Positions 7,902 through 16,612 of a stretch of DNA of 64,000 nt are shown here, in pieces; within the stretch, counting starts at the first letter, position 1; every line of letters begins with the position of its first letter. Position numbers and translations under genes: made by a program. Origin of the DNA: Zestosphaera sp. Its GTDB lineage: Archaea > Thermoproteota > Thermoprotei_A > Sulfolobales > NBVN01. The stretch covers positions 221,924-285,923 of the forward strand of contig JAVYVJ010000001.1 of the NCBI GenBank assembly GCA_038727705.1. Reading direction: 5' to 3'. The notes beneath the pieces were generated by a model. The model was given only the letters and a program-made list of their open reading frames with translations, did no database searches and was not told the origin of the DNA.

Positions 7902-9605
7902 TTGGGTTACGTGACGGCTAATGATTCGGGAAGCCGCGTGAGGATGTTGACAGCCGGTTTCACTATCCTCACTAGCTTCATCGCCCTCCTATCTGAATCC
8001 GCCTATAGGGGGATTGTTGAAAGCTACCTTAAACTGATGTTCGTCGAGGAGTACAACTACTTACTTGTAGTCTTAGCCTCAACACTGACCCTCTTCTACT
8101 ATCTCTTCAGGAGCGTCGGTCTATCCTACGAGGTGAGGGTCAGTAAGGTTATTGTGTCGGTGTTGCTCGCTGACTTAAGCCTCATTTTTTATATTTCCTC
8201 CTTCCTGGATTTAGGGAACGCCGTCCAATATGGAAGCTTAAGTTTAGTTCTGCTTGTGTTGGCTCTCATTATCTTTATCTATAATCCACTCACGCTGAAA
8301 GACTTAATACCTTTGCTTTCGCTCTTCATGCTTGTCCCCCTGCCGACCTCGGTCATAGATTCCGTAACGCCACACTTATCAAGGTTCGTTGGTAGAGCAG
8401 TGGCCGTGCTGACTGGAGTTACATTCATCGAGAATCCTGTATACGCTCAGATAGTGGTTGTGACTCCCTCAGGCCCCGCGGTATTCAATGTTGAGATCGC
8501 CTGCACTGGTATAGTGTCACTCTTATCGGTTTTCGCTGTGATTCCGGTGGTGACGTATCTGGTTGCATTCAGTCCCTCCACTGCGAGGAGGAAAATAGTT
8601 AGCGTTGCAACGTCTCTGATGTTGGCCGTCCTCATAGGTTTTCTCGGAAATTTAGTGAGGGTCCTCCTCGTCATTTGGGGCAGTATGAGTTACGGTGTGG
8701 AGGTGGGCATGGAGTTGTTTCACTCCCCCCTCTCAATAGTTTTTTCAACGCTCTCGGTCCTCGCCGCGTTTTTTGTGGCCGACAGGTACGCGGGCTTAAG
8801 GCGCTTAACACCTAGATCCGTTGGAAGCTGGTCCAGGATTGAGTGGGGATTCGTTGCTGGAGTTCTCGCCGTGACGCTCATCTTCACCTCAGTTTACGCT
8901 GTGACACTGCATTACATAGCGTCACCCAACATTAACGATGCGTTGCGGAGGGATGGTATAGTGCTCGGTGACAACGAGCTGAGCGACTTCATGAACAATC
9001 CGCCGAGATACGTCTTCAGCGGGAGAGGGGACTTAACACTCACGCATCAGTCCTACAGCAGTTACTTGACGAGGGTCCTGGGGGCCTTCAGCGTCTATGA
9101 GGTCGTCCTTGTGAAAGATGGCGTTCCCCACTTCGGCTATGTTGAGGTAGCTGACACGCCCGGCAGGTTCCACACGTGGCAACTCTGCCTAAGGCTTCAG
9201 GGATACAGGGTCGTTAACTCGTGGAGTAGGATCTTCAATGGGACAAGGCTCTATTTCATAGAGGTTGAGAGGGACTCGATTGAGGGACTCCTAGGCTACG
9301 TCATAATGCCCGTCTTTATAGGTGATTCCAACGCGCAGGCGATAGCTTACGTCAGGGCGTCCCTGATGATGTTCTCACCGAACCTTGACGTGGGCAGGGT
9401 CGAGGGGAATTTATCAAAAGCTCTTGTGCTGGGCTCACCAGGTAGAAGTCCTAACTTAAGTCAGAGTTATACGGCGATGTTGTACTGGGCAACGCTAGCT
9501 TCCTATATCTTGACGATGATCCTGGTCGTTTACTTGACAGTAACATGGTCACCGCATTTAATCAACTCACTGAAAAACTTATTTGGCTTCTTGAAAGGGA
9601 AGTGA
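7902..9605 (+). CDS. Exosortase/archaeosortase family transpeptidase with EpsI-like C-terminal domain
   Basis: Predicted membrane cysteine transpeptidase that cuts and re-anchors surface proteins carrying a C-terminal sorting signal. About eight membrane segments hold the family triad: Cys 201 in IACTGIVSL, Arg 253 in GNLVRVLL and His 274 in ELFHSPLSI. After residue 305 comes another membrane segment, an outer domain with RFHTWQLCLRLQGY (His 424, Cys 429), which resembles the H-x-P-x-x-C-L motif of EpsI, and a last membrane segment. TTG 7902 is the earliest start; GTG 7911 is possible. A TATA-like TTTTTATT at about 7868-7875 suggests its own promoter. Confidence 0.8.
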   Translation: MGYVTANDSGSRVRMLTAGFTILTSFIALLSESAYRGIVESYLKLMFVEEYNYLLVVLASTLTLFYYLFRSVGLSYEVRVSKVIVSVLLADLSLIFYISSFLDLGNAVQYGSLSLVLLVLALIIFIYNPLTLKDLIPLLSLFMLVPLPTSVIDSVTPHLSRFVGRAVAVLTGVTFIENPVYAQIVVVTPSGPAVFNVEIACTGIVSLLSVFAVIPVVTYLVAFSPSTARRKIVSVATSLMLAVLIGFLGNLVRVLLVIWGSMSYGVEVGMELFHSPLSIVFSTLSVLAAFFVADRYAGLRRLTPRSVGSWSRIEWGFVAGVLAVTLIFTSVYAVTLHYIASPNINDALRRDGIVLGDNELSDFMNNPPRYVFSGRGDLTLTHQSYSSYLTRVLGAFSVYEVVLVKDGVPHFGYVEVADTPGRFHTWQLCLRLQGYRVVNSWSRIFNGTRLYFIEVERDSIEGLLGYVIMPVFIGDSNAQAIAYVRASLMMFSPNLDVGRVEGNLSKALVLGSPGRSPNLSQSYTAMLYWATLASYILTMILVVYLTVTWSPHLINSLKNLFGFLKGK

Positions 9606-10558
9606 GGGATGAGGGGTTGGATCTCGATAACATCAAACAGATTATGAGGGACTTCATGAATGAGCTTGGGAAAGTGTATGTTGGTAAGTTGGAAACAGTT
9701 AAACTGGCAGTCACTACCTTATTCAGCGGTGGGCATCTTCTGATAGAGGGTTACCCGGGAACCGGTAAGACTCTTCTGGCCAAATCCCTCTCCAAGGCGA
9801 TGGGGGGCGAGTTCAGAAGGATTCAAGGACATCCGGACATACTCCCAACAGACATTCTAGGATTTCATGTTTACAGGTTGAATGGCAGTAAGGAGTTCGT
9901 CAAGGGGCCTATCTTCACCAACATACTCATGTTCGACGAGCTTAACAGAGTCCCCACAAGGTCTCAGGCGGCCCTTCTGGAGGCGATGCAAGAGTATAGG
10001 GTGACTGTTGACGGGGTCCCTTACCCACTTCCTAAACCCTTTATGGTCATAGCTACTGAGGTCTCACCAAGAGTTGCTACAGGCTGGTATCAGATAATGG
10101 AGACGTTGGCCGATAGGTTCGCCGCCAGAGTTCCGAGCTACTACAACCCTCCCGACGAAGAGGTCGAGATAATTAAGAGGGCGGAGATGGCGGTGGATCC
10201 AGCCTTACAGCAGATTACAGCACTTGATACCGTGCTTGAGGTGAGCAGGGCCCTAGAGCACCTGATCCACCTCAGCGAGGTCGTTGTCGAGTATATCGTC
10301 AGGTTAATATCCTACTTAAGGGATCATGAAGCCGTTCTCTACGGACCCTCGCACAGGGCGTCAATACATTTAGCAATGTTAAGCAGGGCCTACGCCTCAA
10401 TGAATGGAAGGGACTACGTGATCCCCGATGACGTAAAAGCTCTTGCAGTTCCAGTAGTAGCTCACAAGGTCAAGGTTAAGGAGGAGTATGAGGCGGAAGG
10501 CGTAACGCCTGAATCCCTGGTTGAGGAGGCCCTCAGGAAGGTACCAGTGCCTAAGTAG
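9602..10558 (+). CDS. MoxR-family AAA+ ATPase
   Basis: AAA+ chaperone-like ATPase that usually works with DUF58/von Willebrand-type partners to mature or load membrane proteins. Walker A is EGYPGTGKT (about residues 49-57 from GTG 9602) and Walker B is ILMFDELNR (about 108-116), followed by the family's P-TRSQAALLEAMQE segment and a lid domain with PSHRASI. The GTG overlaps the preceding stop as GTGA; TTG 9617 and ATG 9545 are alternatives. Its DUF58 partner is encoded five genes downstream on the same strand. Confidence 0.9.
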   Translation: MRDEGLDLDNIKQIMRDFMNELGKVYVGKLETVKLAVTTLFSGGHLLIEGYPGTGKTLLAKSLSKAMGGEFRRIQGHPDILPTDILGFHVYRLNGSKEFVKGPIFTNILMFDELNRVPTRSQAALLEAMQEYRVTVDGVPYPLPKPFMVIATEVSPRVATGWYQIMETLADRFAARVPSYYNPPDEEVEIIKRAEMAVDPALQQITALDTVLEVSRALEHLIHLSEVVVEYIVRLISYLRDHEAVLYGPSHRASIHLAMLSRAYASMNGRDYVIPDDVKALAVPVVAHKVKVKEEYEAEGVTPESLVEEALRKVPVPK

Positions 10559-10567
10559 TTGATTGAT

Positions 10568-11224
10568 ATGCGGCTTGAGATAGTGAGTCTTCTTGGGGTC
10601 TGTGTGTCAAACTTGCTCACGATCTTGCTAGGACCCAGCATCTACGCCCTAGCTATAGTAGCTTTCACATTGCTCACGGTCTGCAACTTAACGTTCTACG
10701 GGATTTATAAGGGCGTGAACCCAACATTCATTCCCGCTGGACTCACTGCCGCCACGCTGGTTTACTTGATTGTTGAGTTCCTCTCATTACCTGACTTCAT
10801 TGTGGAAATCCCATTGCTTGCTGTTCTATTGATGTTAGCTAGCCTTCATTGGGACTCCCTAGGTGTTAGGGGGTCTTTCAGCTACGCAACGCCTCCAGCC
10901 CTCCTAGCAGGGGTTCTGATCGGTATTTGGGTTGGTCTAGGGACCCCGCTTAGGTTCTGCCTAGCCTCTATGATAGAGACTACTTACTACAGATTGTTAA
11001 GGGAGTATTATCGGTTGGGGGGTTTTGCTCTATGCTTGACGTCCCTTCTATTCATAGCCATTTATGTGAGCCCCTTACTCAGCATTAACGTCTCTTTCCT
11101 AGCGTTTAGCCTGCTTCTCTACGTTTGTAAAGCATACCTTTTCGAGAGAGGGCTTAGCAACGCGACTCATATAGCTGATCTGGACGTGTTTCTTAAGCCT
11201 CTGGCGGCGGGGTGGCTGGCATGA
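10568..11224 (+). CDS. Polytopic membrane protein of the MoxR/DUF58 cluster, unknown
   Basis: A 218-residue, mostly hydrophobic protein with six or seven predicted membrane segments and few charged loops; one loop contains YYRLLREYYRLGG. I recognise no motif. ATG 10568 is chosen over TTG 10559 by codon preference; neither has a clear ribosome site. It sits directly between the MoxR ATPase and a second membrane protein in a tightly spaced run. Confidence 0.55.
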   Translation: MRLEIVSLLGVCVSNLLTILLGPSIYALAIVAFTLLTVCNLTFYGIYKGVNPTFIPAGLTAATLVYLIVEFLSLPDFIVEIPLLAVLLMLASLHWDSLGVRGSFSYATPPALLAGVLIGIWVGLGTPLRFCLASMIETTYYRLLREYYRLGGFALCLTSLLFIAIYVSPLLSINVSFLAFSLLLYVCKAYLFERGLSNATHIADLDVFLKPLAAGWLA

Positions 11225-11919
11225 ACAGGAATCTACTGATTCTAGGCACTAACATCTTAGCGATATCCGCTCTAGCATTTCTCTATGGTCTCGTCACGGA
11301 CAAACCCCCCTTGGTGGGGGTGGCTCTCTCATCAATTCTCATGGGGTTAGTACTACTCGTGTCGAGTTTCGCAGCCACTGAAATTATTGCTAACGCACTA
11401 ATCGAGTACTCCAGGCTCCTCAGCAAAGCCCTGACAAGTATTGTGGAGGATGTGGACCTGCTCGAGTCTAAGCTTTGTGTAGTCCGGAGTGATGAAGGTT
11501 TACGGTTGATTATAGCTAAGGCGGGCAAGCTCAAGGACGTTGATCCGGGGCTAGGGGTCAGGTATGGAGGGCCTTACTTAGCAATACCGGTTGATGACGT
11601 GCTTAAGGACGTATCCCAGATTGAGGAGGTTGGGGAGGGGGTGATTGAATCTGGTTTGAATTCAGTGCTCGTCGAGTCGCTTGGTCTATGTAGTAGGGTT
11701 CTAGTAAGGCAGTCAGGGAGGTTTCTGAAGATAGAGCTGATAGAACCGAACAAAACTTTAGATAACTTCAGAGGGTTGCCTGTGAATCCCTTCAATATGT
11801 TGGTTTCTGTAGCGCTGAGTAGGATAGTGGGTAAGGACGTGATGTTAGTTGAGGCAGGGAGTTTCGCAGGGGGTGTGTACTTCACCCATGAGGTGATGGA
11901 TAGTGGTGGGCCTCATTGA
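11221..11919 (+). CDS. Membrane-anchored cytoplasmic-domain protein of the MoxR/DUF58 cluster
   Basis: A 232-residue protein with two adjacent N-terminal membrane segments followed by a soluble alpha/beta domain of about 160 residues. No family recognised. ATG 11221 lies exactly six bases after GGGGTG at 11210-11215 and overlaps the previous stop as ATGA. Codon use and spacing match the neighbours, so it is probably part of the same operon. Confidence 0.55.
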   Translation: MNRNLLILGTNILAISALAFLYGLVTDKPPLVGVALSSILMGLVLLVSSFAATEIIANALIEYSRLLSKALTSIVEDVDLLESKLCVVRSDEGLRLIIAKAGKLKDVDPGLGVRYGGPYLAIPVDDVLKDVSQIEEVGEGVIESGLNSVLVESLGLCSRVLVRQSGRFLKIELIEPNKTLDNFRGLPVNPFNMLVSVALSRIVGKDVMLVEAGSFAGGVYFTHEVMDSGGPH

Positions 11920-12157
11920 AAGGTTCGTAATGCTCTATACGGGCCTGACCTCCTCATTCAACGTATTACTTCTGCTTCTGAGGGAGTCAAGGATAGATGC
12001 CTACGTGGCTCTGAACATACTCTCATTTTACATTAGCTACTCCATCATGAGACCTTTCCCGAAAACGAACACTCCCGTCAAGCTGTTGCACGCGATGTTA
12101 CTCACGGTCTTCATGATGATAGTGGGGATTAGGGTGTACGAGGTTCTTGTGGGATGA
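11903..12157 (+). CDS. Small two-span membrane protein
   Basis: An 84-residue protein with two hydrophobic segments (about residues 8-28 and 60-82) joined by a loop with IMRPFPKTNTPVK. GTG 11903 follows AGGTGATGG with seven bases between; it overlaps the previous gene by 17 bases and the next by 4. Function unknown. The overlaps on both sides argue that it is a real, co-translated member of the cluster. Confidence 0.55.
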   Translation: MVGLIERFVMLYTGLTSSFNVLLLLLRESRIDAYVALNILSFYISYSIMRPFPKTNTPVKLLHAMLLTVFMMIVGIRVYEVLVG

Positions 12158-13941
12158 GGACAGCAATTCTATTATATTTAGCTACGTTGCTGATCCTCGC
12201 AGTAATCTTGCCTCAGCCCATCCAGGCCTCCAACCCAGAGCTTGTTGATTGTTCATGCTTACTGATTCTTCTTGAGAAAGCTTTGGATGCTGCGTCTTAC
12301 GGAACTCCTGGAGCGGATCGGGTGCTTCATGCCCTCAGGGAAGCATCCATACCTGGTGAGCTGGGCAGGTTACATAAGGAAGTATACAGCCTATTGCTTG
12401 AGTACTACGACTACGCTGTAGCGGCTACTCAAGACGTGTTGACTAGGGAGGAGATTCAGAGGGTAGTTGCTGAATTGACTGTTCTTCAGTCTAAACTTCC
12501 CGGCAGGATTGGTCAATATGTAGGTATGTTGAGCTCATGCGCTCACGACCCAGCGATCCCCACTATGTTGAGGGTAAGCATATCCTCCAGCGTTGATAGG
12601 ATAGCTGAAGAGATCATACCCCATTTAATCGACGCAGCCCTCTCCAAGCGTATGGGCTCTTCAGACACTATACACTTAGAGTTAAGTAAGGAGGCCTGCA
12701 TTCCGGGGGAGGTTGTAGAGCTGAAGGTAGTGTTAGGTAACCCGGCTTTAAGGCTGGAGAGTGTTTACATCCTCACGTGGCCTTCCCTAAGCAGGGTATC
12801 GACCATCAACGTGACTCCCAGTCCTTGGGGCTATTCAGGTCTGTTCAGAATACCGAAGGCCAGTGAGTTCGTAGGTTCAACTACTAGGTCTGGGCTATCG
12901 TTAGTTGCTGTGGCGGTAGCGCGTAACGTGTCGGACGGAGGGATCCTCACAAGCTACAGACTGTTTAAGGTAGCCTATAAGGTCCCCAACATCTCCGTGG
13001 AAGCTCCTGCTACAATCCGCAGGGGTGATACCATGGTTTTAAGAATTCACTCAGATAGCAATTACAGCTCATTGATCAGATTTAACGGTATGACGGTCGG
13101 CAACATAACCTTAATCCCCGGTGTGACTCTCTACTACTTGGACACCCTTGCACTAAACGTCTCAGCCGGCGTTAACCTGATTGAGATAGTCGTGGAGCCC
13201 ACGTCCGAGAGTGTTGGACTGACCGTCTCTAAGACTGTTTTGGCTGTATCTAAAACGCCTGAGGTTGAGATCGGATTCTCTGAGCCCTTTTTCACCAACG
13301 ACGGGTTTCTCACACTAGTGCTTATTAATAAGAACCCGGCAGACGCTCACCTAGTGGTTAAGGTGTACGTGGGTGGGAGATTCGCCGGCGAGTACATACT
13401 TAACGACAGTCTTACGGTGAGGGCATTCGCGAGCCCTCTCCCATCCTTAATCACGGACCTGTCGGTCATTGTCGAGCCTTCAACGCCTGGCCAAGACCCC
13501 TACATTTTCAGAGATTCAGTCTTAGTGATCAACCCCGTCGCAACGTTGTTACTGGGTCTAATTTCGGTTCCCGCGGTTGTCCTCACAGCAGGTAGTGAGA
13601 AGGGAATTACACTTATGCTTCGGAGCCTCGTGAGGGGTGGCGACAGGAGTTCGAGGAGATCGATGGGAGGCCCGCACGCCTCCCTAACTAAGCCTTACAT
13701 GATCTCTTCGAGAATTGCCGATCTATACTACGCAACGATTCGAAGGCTGAAGGTCTCCACACCCGAGGCTAGTGAGACGTTGAGAGAGCACTTCAGCAGA
13801 ACCTTTTCGGGCATTACAGGGATTAGGGAACTTCTCTGGAGATTCCTGGTGTTAGTTGAGCTGGACTTGTACTCCAGGAGGAGGCAGAACTACGTTGAGG
13901 CATTAAAGTTGGCGGAGGAGGTGATGAGGAATGAGGATTAA
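12154..13941 (+). CDS. Large secreted-domain protein with signal peptide and cytoplasmic helical tail
   Basis: A 595-residue protein: cleavable-type signal (ILLYLATLLILAVILPQPIQA), an alpha-helical outer part (to about residue 170), then beta-sandwich segments with many N-x-[ST] sites (about 180-460), one membrane segment (NPVATLLLGLISVPAVVLTA) and a helical cytoplasmic tail ending in LKLAEEVMRNED. The layout, outer sandwich domains plus a DUF4129-like tail, resembles BatD/DUF4129 partners of MoxR-DUF58 systems. Domain identity is inferred from layout, not from a motif. ATG overlaps the previous stop (ATGA). Confidence 0.55.
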   Translation: MRTAILLYLATLLILAVILPQPIQASNPELVDCSCLLILLEKALDAASYGTPGADRVLHALREASIPGELGRLHKEVYSLLLEYYDYAVAATQDVLTREEIQRVVAELTVLQSKLPGRIGQYVGMLSSCAHDPAIPTMLRVSISSSVDRIAEEIIPHLIDAALSKRMGSSDTIHLELSKEACIPGEVVELKVVLGNPALRLESVYILTWPSLSRVSTINVTPSPWGYSGLFRIPKASEFVGSTTRSGLSLVAVAVARNVSDGGILTSYRLFKVAYKVPNISVEAPATIRRGDTMVLRIHSDSNYSSLIRFNGMTVGNITLIPGVTLYYLDTLALNVSAGVNLIEIVVEPTSESVGLTVSKTVLAVSKTPEVEIGFSEPFFTNDGFLTLVLINKNPADAHLVVKVYVGGRFAGEYILNDSLTVRAFASPLPSLITDLSVIVEPSTPGQDPYIFRDSVLVINPVATLLLGLISVPAVVLTAGSEKGITLMLRSLVRGGDRSSRRSMGGPHASLTKPYMISSRIADLYYATIRRLKVSTPEASETLREHFSRTFSGITGIRELLWRFLVLVELDLYSRRRQNYVEALKLAEEVMRNED

Positions 13942-14761
13942 GGAGTTGATCCTGGTTGGTGTTCTATTAGGTCTAATGATGGGGTCTGCCGCGATATACG
14001 TATATCCATCCACAACCAGTTACAGCATCGTCAACTACGGTGATGAAGGCCTTTCTATGCTCGCGCATGTTTTTAACGCCTCCATATCGTTGGAGGCGGA
14101 CGTCTTACGTGATGTGGAGGCTTTGAAAACCGCGTACCTAATCATTCGTTCAAAAAGTGTAGCATCTAATGAAATAGAGGAAATCACGAACTTCCTCAGT
14201 AGGGGTGGTTACGTAGTGGCTTCAGGCACGCCTGAGTTCATAGGTAGTTTGATTAAACATCTGAACATCACCATGAAGGTTGAGGGCGGAACCATCTGTG
14301 ACATGGTTTACAACTACGGTGATAGATTTCACCCCCTAGGTTTCTCAAGTTATTGCAATACGATTGTCGTCCCTTACGTACCTTATCATGTAGTGACTGA
14401 GGGTTTGGTGGTGTTGTCATATACTAGTAACTTCTCGTACGTGGATGTTGATGAGGACGGCTACATGGACATTAACGAGCCGCTGGGACCGTTCCCCCTG
14501 GCGGTTCTAGCTGATGTGGGTGAGGGTCGTCTGGTCTTCATCTCATCCCCGCACATCTTCACAAATAAGTTGCTCAACCTAAACAGGGAATTCATTCAAT
14601 GCATCTTAGGAGGCAGGAACCTGATTATAGATCAGGCGGATGTTAGGCAATCCTTTTTAGAGTACTTTAGACTCCTAGTGAGTACCCGTGGTGTGACGTA
14701 TTACATGTTCGTATTTCTGGCAATCGTTCTGAGTCTGGTGATTTACTATGTATTTAGGTAG
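13931..14761 (+). CDS. DUF4350-like membrane protein
   Basis: A 276-residue protein with an N-terminal and a C-terminal membrane segment around a Rossmann-like outer domain: a strand and helix with DVEALKTAYLIIRSKS, the turn EEITNFLSRGGYVVASG and later GEGRLVFISSPHIFTN. This is the pattern of DUF4350 proteins, which sit next to MoxR and DUF58 genes in many archaea and bacteria. DEDGYMDIN in the outer domain looks like a calcium-binding loop. ATG 13931 is seven bases after GGTG at 13920-13923 and overlaps the upstream gene by 11 bases. Confidence 0.65.
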   Translation: MRIKELILVGVLLGLMMGSAAIYVYPSTTSYSIVNYGDEGLSMLAHVFNASISLEADVLRDVEALKTAYLIIRSKSVASNEIEEITNFLSRGGYVVASGTPEFIGSLIKHLNITMKVEGGTICDMVYNYGDRFHPLGFSSYCNTIVVPYVPYHVVTEGLVVLSYTSNFSYVDVDEDGYMDINEPLGPFPLAVLADVGEGRLVFISSPHIFTNKLLNLNREFIQCILGGRNLIIDQADVRQSFLEYFRLLVSTRGVTYYMFVFLAIVLSLVIYYVFR

Positions 14762-16442
14762 AGTCAGCACCTTAGTTCTCGCGGCGTCCTCCCTGATGAT
14801 TGTGACAGGCTTCTATAATGCGCTGACATTGGGTGATCTCATCTACATTGTGTACAGTTCGGTTGCCGCAGTGCTTTACGTACGTCTGACGGGCTTCCCC
14901 AGACTCTTGACGGGCTTGACGTGGTGTTTGCTTGCTGTAGGAGAGACCCCGCTCTCCACGCTGGCTAGCATCATCTTATCTGTTCTCACCCCTTACGTCC
15001 ATGATGTAGTGGCTCGCGAACCTTTGGAGGGGTTGCTCTCCTTGAGACTGTCTTCAATAGTCCTGGTCTTTACTCCGCTCTACCTACTGAGGCCATGCAC
15101 CTTGATCCCTGCCATGTCGTACGTAACGTCAATACTTGTCTTGACCACCATCTCGTACTTACATCTCTCCAGGTCGCGGGTCCTCTTAGAGAGGACTTCG
15201 TACTCAATTTATCTAGGCGAACATGCTGAGGTCACGGTTGGGGTTGATGTCCTCAACAATTCCTCGTACAGCATAGTAATCAATGACATTCCAGTGATGA
15301 GAGGCTCTACGAGGGGTTCCAACACTTTTACCGTCAGATTATCGCCTAGGACGGCAGGTGTGCACACGTACTTTCTGAAGGTTGCTTTAAGCGACTTGAG
15401 ACACTTCTCGAGACTCGTCCACGGCCCATACGCGATCAGGGTGAAGGCGATCCCTAAGTCGATGGTAATAGTCAGGAGGGTTAGAGAGTTGCTGAGCAGG
15501 TATGTGTCCCTAGTTAGAACTCCGACAATATATGTGGGCAGGTTAGAACTCATTGAGAGCCACAGGGCGTCACGCGGGGGAGGCAGTGATGGTGAGGGGG
15601 CTGGGGCAAGCGTTGCCGGGGCCACCCCTCTGAGGGTGGGTGAGGGCATAGTCGGCGACATTGTTGGTGAGGAGGGCTTAAGTAGCAGTCGACGAGTCGG
15701 AGCTAGGTTTAGGTTTAGATGGGTAATCCCTACCAAGATCCTTGAATCCATTGAACGTCAGACAGTCGGGACCCTTGCAGGTGATTATGTGGGTGTTAGA
15801 GAGTATTACCCCGGCGATCACCCGAGGAGTATTCACTGGAAGAAGAGCGCCAGCATTGGGGATTTAGTGGTTAAAGTGTTTACGCACGGCAAGGAAGGCG
15901 GTGGCGGCAGGCCAAGCCTCATCGTTGCCGACTGGGATGCTTCAAACCCGCTAGAACTTGATAACCTGATACAGGCAACCTACAGCGCCTTGCTAACGGT
16001 TGATTCCACGAAAACCCTCTACTTAAGGCTCCCGAACGGGAAGATATACTTCATCAAGGGGGACTTGGCGAGTGTCTTAAACGCTCTGGACCTAATAATC
16101 CGTATCGAGGATGTTGAGGCGAGGTTCAACTACGATAGTTGGGTCAGGGAGAGGGCTCGGAGCACCATTGAAGAGCTTAAAAATGGTAAGGGTTTTCTAA
16201 AATCTCTAGACCAGTACTATAGGGCGCTGACCCAATCGATTGTCGAGGGGCTGGAGGAGCACGGGCTGGTGAAGGGCTCGAACTTCTTCATACTACATCC
16301 CCGCGCCCACACACTTAAATATACATACCTAGCACACGCCTTGAGGATGAAGGGGTATACCACGACGCGCGTCGTGAAATTACTTCAGCCGGATGAAGTT
16401 GTTGAGAAGTTAAGAGACTCGATAACTTCACTCCCACCTTGA
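14748..16442 (+). CDS. DUF58 domain protein
   Basis: A 564-residue partner of the MoxR ATPase. Four or five N-terminal membrane segments are followed by a beta domain (about 150-235), a low-complexity Gly/Ser linker (275-315) and the DUF58 core, with REYYPGDHPRSIHWKKSAS at about 351-369; the R-x-Y-x-x-G-D-x-x-R-x-I-x-W pattern defines the family. A von Willebrand-like fold with VADWD follows. ATG 14748 lies seven bases after GGTG and overlaps the previous gene by 14 bases. It closes the same-strand envelope locus. Confidence 0.85.
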   Translation: MYLGRVSTLVLAASSLMIVTGFYNALTLGDLIYIVYSSVAAVLYVRLTGFPRLLTGLTWCLLAVGETPLSTLASIILSVLTPYVHDVVAREPLEGLLSLRLSSIVLVFTPLYLLRPCTLIPAMSYVTSILVLTTISYLHLSRSRVLLERTSYSIYLGEHAEVTVGVDVLNNSSYSIVINDIPVMRGSTRGSNTFTVRLSPRTAGVHTYFLKVALSDLRHFSRLVHGPYAIRVKAIPKSMVIVRRVRELLSRYVSLVRTPTIYVGRLELIESHRASRGGGSDGEGAGASVAGATPLRVGEGIVGDIVGEEGLSSSRRVGARFRFRWVIPTKILESIERQTVGTLAGDYVGVREYYPGDHPRSIHWKKSASIGDLVVKVFTHGKEGGGGRPSLIVADWDASNPLELDNLIQATYSALLTVDSTKTLYLRLPNGKIYFIKGDLASVLNALDLIIRIEDVEARFNYDSWVRERARSTIEELKNGKGFLKSLDQYYRALTQSIVEGLEEHGLVKGSNFFILHPRAHTLKYTYLAHALRMKGYTTTRVVKLLQPDEVVEKLRDSITSLPP

Positions 16443-16612
16443 AATGGAGCATGAGCAGGTAAGTTGTAAATCGGTAACCGGCCTTCTCCACACCCTGGAA
16501 GGTAGGGGATTCTTTTAGGCGACCTACTTGCTTGTGTTTTGCCGTCTTCACCTTGCTTCGGGTGGTGTGAATCGTGAGTTGGCCAGTATTTCACGCTGAT
16601 ATAGAGTCGTCC

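Noticed and set aside
9545-9601. ATG 9545 as the MoxR start
   Set aside because: It would overlap the archaeosortase gene by 61 bases; GTG 9602 or TTG 9617 gives the usual MoxR N-terminus and normal coupling.
15209-15751. 180-codon open frame antisense to the DUF58 gene
   Set aside because: Shadow of the DUF58 frame, low-complexity Ser/Thr/Pro content.
16443-16612. Short open frames between the DUF58 and MFS genes
   Set aside because: They are under 80 codons, overlap the DUF58 end on the opposite strand and have no start signals.
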